A DNA stretch of 24,516 bases from an uncultured Ruminococcus sp. (GTDB taxonomy: Bacteria; Bacillota; Clostridia; Oscillospirales; CAG-272). The stretch is from assembly GCA_902766115.1 (NCBI GenBank), contig CACXCL010000195.1, positions 1 through 24,516 on the forward strand, read 5' to 3'. Each line of letters starts with the position of its first letter. Position 1 is the stretch's first letter. This document shows positions 1 to 8,330 of the stretch, one piece after another. The position numbers and the translations under genes were made by a program. The notes below the pieces were generated by a model. That model was not told where the DNA came from and ran no database searches. It was given only the letters and a program-made list of their open reading frames with translations.

Positions 1-308
1 ACGTATCCACCCGTCCCGATGACGATATCGGGCTTGAATTCTTTTATCAGAGAACGCGCCTTCAGGGGGGAGGTGAGCGCCAGATACGCCGCCTTGATGT
101 TCGACGGCGAAAGGGAGCGCTTGATACCCTTCACCTCCACATAATAGAGCGGATAGCCCGCCTTTTCCACAAGACGGGATTCGATCCCGCGTTTCGTCCC
201 GACGTAAGCGATGACCGCCTCCGGATCGTTTTTCTTTATTGTGTTGGCGATGGCAAGCGCCGGGTTTACGTGACCTCCCGTTCCGCCACCGGTCATAAGA
301 ACTCTCAT
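1..308 (-). CDS. murG: MurG, UDP-GlcNAc:lipid I GlcNAc transferase (partial, N-terminal 102 residues)
   Basis: MurG adds GlcNAc from UDP-GlcNAc to lipid I on the inner membrane face, giving lipid II. Only the first 102 codons are inside the window; the gene runs off the left edge. The protein starts with the family's N-terminal signature, a glycine-rich loop GGGTGGH at residues 7-13 followed by NPALAIA, and then a YVGTKRGIESRLV stretch typical of the N-terminal Rossmann domain that binds the acceptor. The ATG at 306-308 has a clear GGAGG seven bases upstream. It lies 13 bases after the ftsW stop, so the two are probably translated in sequence from one message. It is the last visible dcw gene here. 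Identity is sure; the C-terminal UDP-GlcNAc domain cannot be judged. Confidence 0.96.
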   Translation of the reverse strand, partial: MRVLMTGGGTGGHVNPALAIANTIKKNDPEAVIAYVGTKRGIESRLVEKAGYPLYYVEVKGIKRSLSPSNIKAAYLALTSPLKARSLIKEFKPDIVIGTGGY

Positions 309-321
309 GTTAAGCCCTCCG

Positions 322-1674
322 TCAGGATGAAGATCTCTTTCTGTACGACTGGCGCGAGACAGACAAAACCACACCCATCTCCGCCATAAGCATGATCAGC
401 GACGATCCTCCGTATGAAATGAACGGCAGGGATATTCCCGTGTTCGGGATGATGTCGCAGACAACCATCATGTTGAGAAACGCCTGCACGCCCACCTGGG
501 TGACGATGCCGAACACCGTGAGCGTGGAAAACGTGTCCGGAGCGCGCATGGCGATGACGTATCCCCGCCAGATGAAAGCCACGAACAGGGCGATAAGGAG
601 CACGGCTCCGATGAACCCCAGTTCCTCGCACCAGATGGAAAAGATGAAGTCGTTATGCGCCATGGAGACGTAGCTGTATTTCTGGTTGCTCTGCCCAAAT
701 CCGAGGCCGAACACTCCGCCGGAACCGATGGCGAGGACTCCCTGGAACGTCTGCCATCCCTCGTTATGGATATCGACGTTCTCGGCGGTGAAAGTCGTCA
801 GCCGCTTCAGAGCGTACGGGTGAGTGGCGATAAATCCGCCCACCGCCGCCGCGCCGAGGATCAGGGACGTTATGACGGTCTGCTTTAAGTCGCACCCGCC
901 CACGAGCATTACCGACACGCCCAGCAGCGCCAGGATCACCGTACCGGAAAGGTGCTTCTCAAGCAGGACCATAAGGCAGGCGGGTATGATGAACAGAAAC
1001 GGGAAGAAGACGTTGTATTTATACTTTTCCCTCCTGTTTACGCTCTCCTTCATCCTGTCGCGGTATTTATCGATATACCAGGCGAGGATCAGTACCAGCG
1101 AGACTTTCATGATCTCGGACGGCTGGATGGAGAACGAACCGATGTAGATCCATCTCTTCGCCTCGCCCTCGCTTGTCCCGATGACGAGCACTGCCGCAAG
1201 CAGGAGCATCGAGACGCCGTATGCCGCAAAAGGACCCCATTTTTTATAGAGACGGTACGGGATGAACGATATGCCTATCATGGCGACCGCGCCGATGGCG
1301 ACGAAGATCAGATGCTTTTTCAGGTAAGCAAACCCGTTCCCGAATTCCGACAAAGCCGTGGGGTAGCTGGCGCTGAACACCATGATGGAGCCGAGGGTGA
1401 CAAGGAGCAGTACGATGCCGAGCATGATCTTGTCCACGCCTCCGCGGACGCGTTCGATGTCCTGCTGCCACTCCGCCTCTTTTTTCTGTTCTCTGAGGGC
1501 GCGGATCTCGGCGTTCCTTTCGGCGATCTCGCCTCCCTCTCTTCGGGCTAACTCTCGCCCGCCGGTTTTCCTTCGTCCGAACGTCGCGCGGGAGAGCGTT
1601 CTCCTTCCGCCTTTCCCAGTCAGATAGTCCGGGCGTCTTGACGGCCTTCTGCCGCTCGGGTTGTTATTGTTCAT
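322..1674 (-). CDS. ftsW: FtsW/SpoVE-type SEDS peptidoglycan glycosyltransferase
   Basis: A 450-residue polytopic membrane protein that polymerises lipid II into glycan strands, working with the class B PBP encoded in the same cluster. Hydrophobic segments begin near residue 83. Hallmarks are KRWIYIGSFSIQPSE (173-187), GSGGVFGLGFGQS (317-329), the AHNDFIF motif with the conserved acidic residue D342, and PNTGISLPFISYGGSS (410-425). The first ~78 residues are an unusual basic, then charged helical, cytoplasmic extension. The ATG at 1672-1674 has only weak purine-rich sequence upstream, and an out-of-frame ATG lies just before it. The gene follows mraY after 51 bases with no murD between. FtsW, SpoVE and RodA share these motifs; the dcw position favours the division enzyme. 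Confidence 0.95.
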   Translation of the reverse strand: MNNNNPSGRRPSRRPDYLTGKGGRRTLSRATFGRRKTGGRELARREGGEIAERNAEIRALREQKKEAEWQQDIERVRGGVDKIMLGIVLLLVTLGSIMVFSASYPTALSEFGNGFAYLKKHLIFVAIGAVAMIGISFIPYRLYKKWGPFAAYGVSMLLLAAVLVIGTSEGEAKRWIYIGSFSIQPSEIMKVSLVLILAWYIDKYRDRMKESVNRREKYKYNVFFPFLFIIPACLMVLLEKHLSGTVILALLGVSVMLVGGCDLKQTVITSLILGAAAVGGFIATHPYALKRLTTFTAENVDIHNEGWQTFQGVLAIGSGGVFGLGFGQSNQKYSYVSMAHNDFIFSIWCEELGFIGAVLLIALFVAFIWRGYVIAMRAPDTFSTLTVFGIVTQVGVQAFLNMMVVCDIIPNTGISLPFISYGGSSLIMLMAEMGVVLSVSRQSYRKRSSS

Positions 1675-1725
1675 TTGTCATCTGCGCCCGCCTTTCCGAT
1701 GGAATTTGTCCCGGCCCTTACCGGA

Positions 1726-2733
1726 TCAGCGTCTCAGTCCGAACAGCGCCGCCGCGCACAGCGCCGCGGTCACAGCTGAGAACACGAAAACGATCCTTAT
1801 CTCCGACCATCCGCACTGTTCAAAGTGATGGTGGATCGGAGACATTTTGAAGAGCCGTTTGCCGTGTGTCAGTTTGAAATACGTCACCTGGAGCATGACA
1901 GACAGCGTTTCAAGAATATAAACGAGTCCCGCCACGACGATAATGAGCGGATTGTTCATCATGAACGCCCCGCCGACCACAAGTCCTCCGAGAAAGAGAG
2001 ACCCGGTGTCTCCCATGAACACCCTCGCCGGGTGGAAATTGTACACGAGGAACCCCGCCGTGCCGCCGATGATAAGTCCTCCGAGCAGGAGAAGCGGTCC
2101 GTCCGCCTCAGCCATGCCGGTGAGGAACCCGGCGACCGCGAAGAACACGCCGGTCACCAGCGTGATGCTTGACGCAAGCCCGTCGATGCCGTCGGTGAGA
2201 TTGACGCTGTTCATCATTCCGACGATCAGGATCATCGCAAAGACGTAGAAGAACGGACCGATGTCAAACGTCACGTTGAAATACGGGATATAGAGAGACG
2301 TCGTCATGTGGCAGAAGAACGTCATTCCGGTGAGATACAGCGCCGCCGCCGCAAGCTGCAGAAGAAACTTCTGCGGCGCGGTAAGCCCCTCGTTCCTCTT
2401 ATTCCTCAGTTTCGCGGAATCGTCCACGCATCCGATGAGACCGCCCATGAGTCCAAGCGCCAGGGTCAGCACCAGCGGAAGGGCGGAACCTGCGCCGTCC
2501 CGAATCCACAGATAAACGCTCCCGGCGATCCCGAAGACGATGATCGGCGCGATGAAGGCGAGCCCGCCCATGGTGGGGGTGCCCTCCTTGCTCTTATGCC
2601 ATCTCGGTCCGATCTCAAGGATCTTCTGCCCCATTTTTCTGCTTTTCAGCACGGGGATCAGCCACCGCGAGATCAGCACGGTCGATACAAACGCGGCGGC
2701 AAGCGCGACGGCAAACATAATCTTATATTCCAT
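1726..2733 (-). CDS. mraY: MraY, phospho-MurNAc-pentapeptide translocase
   Basis: MraY transfers phospho-MurNAc-pentapeptide from UDP to undecaprenyl phosphate, making lipid I in the membrane. In numbering from the longer reading (start 2742), the family's catalytic residues are all present: the DD pair at 107-108, NLTDGIDG at 181-188, FMGDTGS at 243-249, and the HHH motif at 304-306 in the cytoplasmic loop. About ten hydrophobic segments are visible. Two ATGs compete. The one at 2740-2742 is only one base after the GGGAGG ribosome binding site, while the one at 2731-2733 is ten bases after it, so I chose the second (335 residues). It follows murF by about 50 bases. Length and motifs are normal for the family. 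Confidence 0.96.
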   Translation of the reverse strand: MEYKIMFAVALAAAFVSTVLISRWLIPVLKSRKMGQKILEIGPRWHKSKEGTPTMGGLAFIAPIIVFGIAGSVYLWIRDGAGSALPLVLTLALGLMGGLIGCVDDSAKLRNKRNEGLTAPQKFLLQLAAAALYLTGMTFFCHMTTSLYIPYFNVTFDIGPFFYVFAMILIVGMMNSVNLTDGIDGLASSITLVTGVFFAVAGFLTGMAEADGPLLLLGGLIIGGTAGFLVYNFHPARVFMGDTGSLFLGGLVVGGAFMMNNPLIIVVAGLVYILETLSVMLQVTYFKLTHGKRLFKMSPIHHHFEQCGWSEIRIVFVFSAVTAALCAAALFGLRR

Positions 2734-2781
2734 TTGTGTCATTCCTCCCGAGCGGAAAATGCGGCGGGGGCCGGTCGTTTT

Positions 2782-4242
2782 TTACTTTTTCGACGCGGTT
2801 TTCCTGCCTTTTTTCTTTTTAAGTATTTCGATCACCTTTTCGGCGTGCACGCCGCGGCTCGCCTTGACGAGCAGAACGTCGCCGGGAGACAGGGTGTTGA
2901 GTATCATGTCCGCCATTGTCTGCGGATCGCGGGTGTCGAGGCACACAAAGACGTTTTCGGCGCGGATCCCCTTCTTGATGGCTGCCTCCGCCACCACGTC
3001 GCTCATCTTGCCGTAGCAGAAGAGCTTTGCCACCTTCGCTCCCGCGGCGTACTGACCGAGCTGGTCATGCATGAGACGCGAATACTGTCCGAGCTCAAGC
3101 ATGTCCCCGAGAAGCGCCGCGGACGCGCCGCCTTTTTTCGCGGCGAGAGACACAAGCACGTCGATGGCGGCGCGCATGGACTCCGGGCTTGCGTTGTAGC
3201 AGTCGTCGATGACGGTTATCCCGCCGATTTCGTATATGGACTGTCTCATGTTCGTCCCGAGATACGACGCAATCCCTTTTCTTATATTTTCGATGTCGAC
3301 GCCGAGAAGTATGCCCACCGAAAACGCCGCCAGGGCGTTGTATACGTTATGTCTTCCGGGGACGCTCACCTCCACGTTTGTGGCGACCTTATCGGAGTAA
3401 ATCAGGTCAAAGGTGGAACCGTCGGTCCTCGTCCTTATGTTGACCGCGCGGAAATCGCCGTTCCTGTTGAAGGTGCTCATGAGTTTCGGCTTTCTGTCCG
3501 CCTTCAGATACTCGTTGTAAAGCAGCGGCTCGTCCGCGTTGAGAAGGAGAACGCCGCTGTCGCTCATTCCGGCGCAGATTTCCATTTTCGCACGGCAGAT
3601 ATTCTCTCTGGTCCCAAGGTTCGCCAGGTGAGAGGTGCCGATGTTTGTGATCACCGCGATATCGGGGCGTACGATCTTCGACATGTATTCGATCTCGCCG
3701 AGATTGCTCATGCCGAGCTCGATGACCGAGACCTTGTCGTCCGGCTCAAGTTCGAACAGCGTCAGAGGAAGGCCGAGCTCGTTGTTGAAATTGCCCTTGG
3801 TCTTGTGAGTCTTGAACTTGGAAGACGCCACGGACGCGATCATCTCCTTGGTCGTCGTTTTGCCGACGCTTCCGGTGACAGCCACGAAGGTCGCGCGGGA
3901 CCTGTCCCTGTACTTTGCGGCGAGTGTCCCGAGGGCGCGGATCACGTCGTCCACGATTATCGCCGCAATGGGACCCGTCACCCCGTCGGACGCCGCCGTA
4001 AGACCGGTGGTCAGCACGCACACGGTACCGAGGGAGACCGCTTCCGGGACGAAATCCGCTCCGTCCACGCGGCTCCCTTTGATGGCGCAGAACATTATCC
4101 CTTCTCCGCCCTCGGCTGATGATGTCGCTATTCCGGATATCTTTATTTTGTCATCGGCCCCGTTTCTTGTCTCGATCTTTCCGCCCACGATGTCGGATAT
4201 TTCCCGGACCGTTGGATTCCAAAGCTTCAGTTTAACGCTCAT
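2782..4242 (-). CDS. murF: MurF, UDP-MurNAc-tripeptide:D-Ala-D-Ala ligase
   Basis: A cytoplasmic Mur ligase of 486 residues that adds D-Ala-D-Ala to UDP-MurNAc-tripeptide using ATP. Visible landmarks are the P-loop TGSVGKTTTKE (123-133, K128), ELGMSNLGEIEYM (175-187), TNIGTSHL (199-206), the DDCYNASPESM segment (346-356), LLGDMLELG (377-385) and the C-terminal VLLVKASRGVHAEKV (456-470). The C-terminus is a lysine-rich tail. The ATG at 4240-4242 lacks a proper ribosome binding site: the nearest AGGAAGGG is 16 bases away and the closer sequence is A-rich. The reading frame is the same as murE's, with 18 sense codons and no alternative start codon after the murE TGA. The product call is secure; how its translation starts is the open point. 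Confidence 0.96.
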   Translation of the reverse strand: MSVKLKLWNPTVREISDIVGGKIETRNGADDKIKISGIATSSAEGGEGIMFCAIKGSRVDGADFVPEAVSLGTVCVLTTGLTAASDGVTGPIAAIIVDDVIRALGTLAAKYRDRSRATFVAVTGSVGKTTTKEMIASVASSKFKTHKTKGNFNNELGLPLTLFELEPDDKVSVIELGMSNLGEIEYMSKIVRPDIAVITNIGTSHLANLGTRENICRAKMEICAGMSDSGVLLLNADEPLLYNEYLKADRKPKLMSTFNRNGDFRAVNIRTRTDGSTFDLIYSDKVATNVEVSVPGRHNVYNALAAFSVGILLGVDIENIRKGIASYLGTNMRQSIYEIGGITVIDDCYNASPESMRAAIDVLVSLAAKKGGASAALLGDMLELGQYSRLMHDQLGQYAAGAKVAKLFCYGKMSDVVAEAAIKKGIRAENVFVCLDTRDPQTMADMILNTLSPGDVLLVKASRGVHAEKVIEILKKKKGRKTASKK

Positions 4243-4296
4243 TTTTGTTTTTTTCCAGCCCTTCCTGTTCCAGTACGCCGGTGCGCGGCGTGTTTT

Positions 4297-5796
4297 TCAG
4301 TGTTTTTCCCCGAGTATCTGTTTCACGATCCCGATCTCGTCGAAAGGTCTCATCCCGGCGGACGTGATCTCATATTTCTCATGTCCCTTCCCCGCGAGAA
4401 TGACTATATCGCCGCATCCCGCCACAGAAAGAGCGTATTCTATCGCCTGCTTTCTGTCGGGTATCACGGCGTGGGGCCTTTCCCGGTCGACGCCGGACAT
4501 TATCTCTCCGATGATCGACTCCGGGTCCTCGGTCCTGCTGTTGTCGCTCGTTATCACGGCAAGGTCGGCAAGTGACGAGACGATCTGCCCCATTTTCCGC
4601 CTTTTCGATCTGTCCCTGTCGCCTCCGCATCCGAAGACGACGGTTATCCTCTGCCCCGGTCTTCTGAAGGAGCGGACCGTGTTCAGGATCTCCTCCAGAG
4701 CCGACGGAGTGTGCGCGTAATCCACGAAAACCGTGAACGGCGAATTGACGTCGATCTTTTCAAGTCTGCCCGGGACTCCGCGCATCCTGCCGAGCGCGCG
4801 CCGTACCGCGTCGGTTTTCGCCCCCGCTTCAAGGGCGGCGGCCGCGGCGAGCATGGTGTTCGATACGGTGAAATCTCCCGGTATCGGGGACGTCACCTGA
4901 AAGACCGCGTCCCGGGAGTAGTAAAGATATCTGATCCCGTCAACGCCCAAAAGTTCCCGTCTCAGCGCGCTGACCGTATCCCTGCCCTGTCCTGTCTGCC
5001 CTCCGGGGAAGCATCTGACTGTTTTTTTATCCCGGAACATATCGGAGAGGCGTGCCATATAAGGATCGGACGCGTTTATCACAAGCGTTTTCGCCGATTC
5101 GGCGAGACGCGCTTTTGCCTTAAAATAGTTTTCCATGGTCCCGTGGTAGTCGAGGTGTTCCTCGGAAAGATTGGTGAACACCGCAACGTCCGGGGAGACC
5201 GGATCCAGTTTTCTCTGGTCGAGCGCGTGGGACGACGCCTCGAAAATGAGCACGTCGGCTCCGCATTCTCTCATCTCCGCCACGGCGGGATAGAAGATCT
5301 CCGGGTCGGGAGTCGTCATAGCCGCGTCGGCGTCCGATAAGGACGAGCCTCCTCCCGTATCGATGATCCTGTCGCCCACCGACGATCTGACCGTGGTGAT
5401 CATACCCGGCGTGCGTCCTGAGGCGGCGAATATCTCCCGCAGCATAAAGCATGTGGACGTTTTCCCGTTGGTCCCGGTGACCGCTATCACCGTCATTCCG
5501 GCGGCGGGGTCGCCAGCGGCGTTGTTCCACATGACCGCCTCCGCGTGTCTTGCGTTTTTAACAAGAACGCTTTGGCACCCCGTCGCACGCCGGGTGTCGG
5601 TGACAACGGCGGCAGCGCCCCGTCTGACGGCGTCGGGAATAAATACGTTCCCGTCGTGTTTCGTGCCGCGGATGGCGACGAAAACGTATCCTTCCTTTAT
5701 TTTTCTCGAATCGGACGCTATCCCCGTCACGTCAAGGGCGGGATCGGCGCCCCACCTGATCGCCTCCGCGCCGTTCAGCAGTTCTTCAAGTTTCAT
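4297..5796 (-). CDS. murE: MurE, UDP-MurNAc-L-Ala-D-Glu:diamino acid ligase
   Basis: MurE adds the third amino acid to UDP-MurNAc-dipeptide in the cytoplasm. The 499-residue product has the P-loop TGTNGKTST (107-115), TTPDP (161-165), EASSHALDQ (186-194), NLSEEHLDYHG (209-219), a YFKAKARL stretch with the lysine that is carbamylated in the family, FVDYAHTPSAL (357-367), GCGGDRDR (389-396) and AGKGHE (468-473). The specificity loop at 418-424 reads DNSRTED rather than the usual DNPR of meso-diaminopimelate enzymes. The arginine that contacts mDAP is kept, so mDAP is the likely substrate, by inference. The ATG at 5794-5796 has GGAGG six bases upstream. It sits between the PBP gene and murF. Confidence 0.95.
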   Translation of the reverse strand: MKLEELLNGAEAIRWGADPALDVTGIASDSRKIKEGYVFVAIRGTKHDGNVFIPDAVRRGAAAVVTDTRRATGCQSVLVKNARHAEAVMWNNAAGDPAAGMTVIAVTGTNGKTSTCFMLREIFAASGRTPGMITTVRSSVGDRIIDTGGGSSLSDADAAMTTPDPEIFYPAVAEMRECGADVLIFEASSHALDQRKLDPVSPDVAVFTNLSEEHLDYHGTMENYFKAKARLAESAKTLVINASDPYMARLSDMFRDKKTVRCFPGGQTGQGRDTVSALRRELLGVDGIRYLYYSRDAVFQVTSPIPGDFTVSNTMLAAAAALEAGAKTDAVRRALGRMRGVPGRLEKIDVNSPFTVFVDYAHTPSALEEILNTVRSFRRPGQRITVVFGCGGDRDRSKRRKMGQIVSSLADLAVITSDNSRTEDPESIIGEIMSGVDRERPHAVIPDRKQAIEYALSVAGCGDIVILAGKGHEKYEITSAGMRPFDEIGIVKQILGEKH

Positions 5797-5848
5797 CGCT
5801 CGCCTCCGGAAGTAAGAATATCTTTAAACTTCCGGGACGGGGTGCGCG

Positions 5849-8188
5849 TCAGTCCGTTCCGTCCATGTACATCAGCTCTATCTCCACCACCGTTCCCCGC
5901 GGCACCATGGTGCCCGCGGCGGGATCCTGTTTCACCACCTGGGTGGACGCGCCGTCTGACGACCCGATGACTCTCACGTTGAGGCCGCTGCTCGCCAGCA
6001 TCCCGTTGGCAACGTCCGCGCCCTTGCCGGAGAGGTCGGGCACCTCGACGGTGGGCTCCGGAGTCGCTTCTCCGCAGTAGATTATCACGTTTCCGTTGTC
6101 GCTGCTCATCACGGTGCCGTCGGCGGGTATCTGAGCCGTGACCGTGTCTCCGCTGCCGATGATTTCAAATCCGATACCCTTTTCGATAAGGTCCTGACGG
6201 GCGATCTCGGTGGACGAACCGACGTATCCCTGAACGACGATTTCCATAGATCCCAGGTCTTTTTCGGAGTACTGCTTTTCCACGCCGAAGTACGGCAGCA
6301 GATTGGAAAACAGTTTTGAGATGTAGGGTGCGGCGACTATGCTTCCGTAGACCGCGCCGTTCATGGGCTCGTCGACGACTATGATGGCGGCTATTTTCGG
6401 GTCGTTCGACGGTGCGAACGCCGCGCAGGAGCCCACCCGGTAGGATTTTTCGCCGTTCTCGTCCACTTTGTCTCTTTTTTCCGAGGTGCCGGTCTTCGCC
6501 GCTACCTTGTATCCCCGGACGTATGCGTTTTTCGCGCCTCCGTCGTGGGAAACGCCGTCCTCGAGAACGTCCGCGATGGATCTGCACACGTCGGTGCTGA
6601 CCACCTGCCTTCTGACGTCGGTCTCGTAGCTCTTTATGACCTTTCCGTCCTCATCCACGATCTCTTTCATGAGATGAGGCGTCTTGTAGTATCCGCCGTT
6701 GGCGATGGTGGCGATGGCCGTAAGCTGTTGGAGCGGAGTGGTCTTGAACGTCTGACCGAAGGAATAGACCGCCAGGGACACTCCGTTGAAATCCTTGCGT
6801 GATGAGAAGATCCCGCCCGTCTCCGCCGGGAGGTCGATCCCGGTCTTGCCCGTGTATCCGAACGCCTCAAAATAGTCGTAGAATTTGTCCTCTCCGACGA
6901 GCGCCGCGACCTGCATCAGCGTGGGGTTGCAGGACTGCTGGAGCCCGTATCGGAACGCCAGCGTTCCGTGACCCGCCGTATAGTGGCATGCGATGGGTCT
7001 CGGATATCCCGGCACAGTGAGCGAACCGGTGCAGGTGAACGGGGTGTCAAAGGTGACGACCTGCTCTTCAAGCGCCGCCGCCGTGGTGATTATTTTGAAC
7101 GTCGACCCCGGCTCATACGTCTCGGTGATGGCATTGTTGGACCACATGCGGTACAGCAGCTCCAGGCGCTTGTCGTTATATTCGTCGGTGCCGGCCTCCA
7201 GTCCCGCAAGCTCCTTCAAGGAGTCCTCGTCCAGCTCAAAGGGCGAGTTAAGATCGAAGGACGGATACGTCGCCATGGCGAGGATACCTCCGGTCTCCAC
7301 GTCCATGACGATACCGGTGACCCGGTTGCCCGCCGCTGAGTCGTAGTAGGTGGCCTCAAGCTGATTCTGCAGCTCCATCTGGACGTATCTGTCAAGAGTC
7401 AGAACCAGCGAGCATCCGTTCTCCGTCTCCAGGTACGTCTCATACTCGAAGGGCATATCTCTCTTTTTCGCGTCCTGAGCGAGGATGTATTTGCCCGAGG
7501 TACCCTCCAGTACGTTGTTGTAGTATTTTTCGAGTCCGTAGATGCCCACCCCGTCGGAGTTGGTGAATCCGATTACGTGGCATGCAAGGTCCCCGTAGTT
7601 GTAAAACCGCTTTGAGGACGCCCGGTCGTAAACCTGGTTCGCGAGATCATACTTCGCTATAATGGAGCGGATCTCCTCGTTTACCTCTTCCTCAACGTCC
7701 TTTTTGATCAGCTCGTACATCCTGTTTTCCTTGGACGCTTTCTCGGCGACGAAGTTATAGTCCACGTCCAGGATGGAAGAGAGGAACGTGCAGACAAAAT
7801 CCTTCACGTTCGTTCCCCGGTACGACGAGGTGCCGTCGGCAGACGTCCAGTCGAAGAGGATGTCGTTGTCCTTCTTCGAGTCGGAGTTCACCTCGTCCAC
7901 TTTTTCCTGATAGTCCTTCATGTCGCTGGGAGAGATGATCACGTTGTAAACGGTCTTGTTGGTGGCGAGAGGATTCCCGTTGGTGTCCAGGATGTCGCCG
8001 CGGCGCGGATTGACGTTCGCCGTGACAGTCATCTGGTCGAGAACACGGTCCTGATACACCTTGTAATCCCTGATCTGATAGAACGCCAGACGGACGATTA
8101 TCACCAGCGCGGCGACCGCAAAAAGACAAAAAGCGATCACAAGTCTGTGAAACGTTTTTCTGTCTGTTCTGTTTTTTTCAGTTCCCAT
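5849..8188 (-). CDS. FtsI/SpoVD-type class B penicillin-binding protein with two PASTA domains
   Basis: A D,D-transpeptidase that crosslinks peptidoglycan outside the membrane. From the ATG at 8186-8188 (779 residues) there is a short basic cytoplasmic N-terminus, one membrane anchor near residues 14-35, a PBP dimerisation region starting at RRGDILDTNGNPLA, and a transpeptidase domain. The active-site serine is in GSTFK (S362, K365), with SCN at 419-421 and KTGTS at 565-569. Two C-terminal PASTA repeats follow (about 650-706 and 714-775). A GTG start ten codons earlier is possible, but AGGGG six bases before the ATG decides for the shorter form. It lies between ftsL and murE, where Bacillota carry pbpB and spoVD. 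I cannot tell a vegetative from a sporulation role by sequence alone. Confidence 0.95.
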   Translation of the reverse strand: MGTEKNRTDRKTFHRLVIAFCLFAVAALVIIVRLAFYQIRDYKVYQDRVLDQMTVTANVNPRRGDILDTNGNPLATNKTVYNVIISPSDMKDYQEKVDEVNSDSKKDNDILFDWTSADGTSSYRGTNVKDFVCTFLSSILDVDYNFVAEKASKENRMYELIKKDVEEEVNEEIRSIIAKYDLANQVYDRASSKRFYNYGDLACHVIGFTNSDGVGIYGLEKYYNNVLEGTSGKYILAQDAKKRDMPFEYETYLETENGCSLVLTLDRYVQMELQNQLEATYYDSAAGNRVTGIVMDVETGGILAMATYPSFDLNSPFELDEDSLKELAGLEAGTDEYNDKRLELLYRMWSNNAITETYEPGSTFKIITTAAALEEQVVTFDTPFTCTGSLTVPGYPRPIACHYTAGHGTLAFRYGLQQSCNPTLMQVAALVGEDKFYDYFEAFGYTGKTGIDLPAETGGIFSSRKDFNGVSLAVYSFGQTFKTTPLQQLTAIATIANGGYYKTPHLMKEIVDEDGKVIKSYETDVRRQVVSTDVCRSIADVLEDGVSHDGGAKNAYVRGYKVAAKTGTSEKRDKVDENGEKSYRVGSCAAFAPSNDPKIAAIIVVDEPMNGAVYGSIVAAPYISKLFSNLLPYFGVEKQYSEKDLGSMEIVVQGYVGSSTEIARQDLIEKGIGFEIIGSGDTVTAQIPADGTVMSSDNGNVIIYCGEATPEPTVEVPDLSGKGADVANGMLASSGLNVRVIGSSDGASTQVVKQDPAAGTMVPRGTVVEIELMYMDGTD

Positions 8189-8213
8189 AAAAAACCCCTT
8201 ATTATCGCAAAGC

Positions 8214-8317
8214 GGCACAAGGTCCTTGTGCCACGATGCGCCGGGAAGGCACGTCTGCCGACCCGCTTTTTCCGTTACTTATATTATGACGTGCCGTGAC
8301 GGATTATACTGTCACGG
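8214..8317. repeat. Cluster of three inverted repeats between ftsL and the PBP gene
   Basis: The gap between the ftsL-like gene and the PBP gene carries three inverted repeats. The first is GGCACAAGG-T-CCTTGTGCC (8214-8232). The second pairs GGCACGTC (8248-8255) with GACGTGCC (8288-8295). The third is CCGTGAC-N10-GTCACGG (8294-8317). In the minus-strand message these could form consecutive hairpins just ahead of the PBP ribosome binding site. The loop of the third contains TATAAT on the minus strand but no acceptable -35 is visible. No T-run follows any hairpin, so these are not ordinary terminators. Possible roles are RNA stabilisation or processing, or a protein binding site; none is shown. 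Confidence 0.7.
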
Positions 8318-8330
8318 AGTCTGTTCACAT

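Noticed and set aside
2308..4119. Long plus-strand open frame of 603 codons opposite mraY and murF
   Set aside because: It is the antisense of two clear Mur genes, is His/Arg-rich without family motifs or a binding site, and is explained by GC-rich codon bias.
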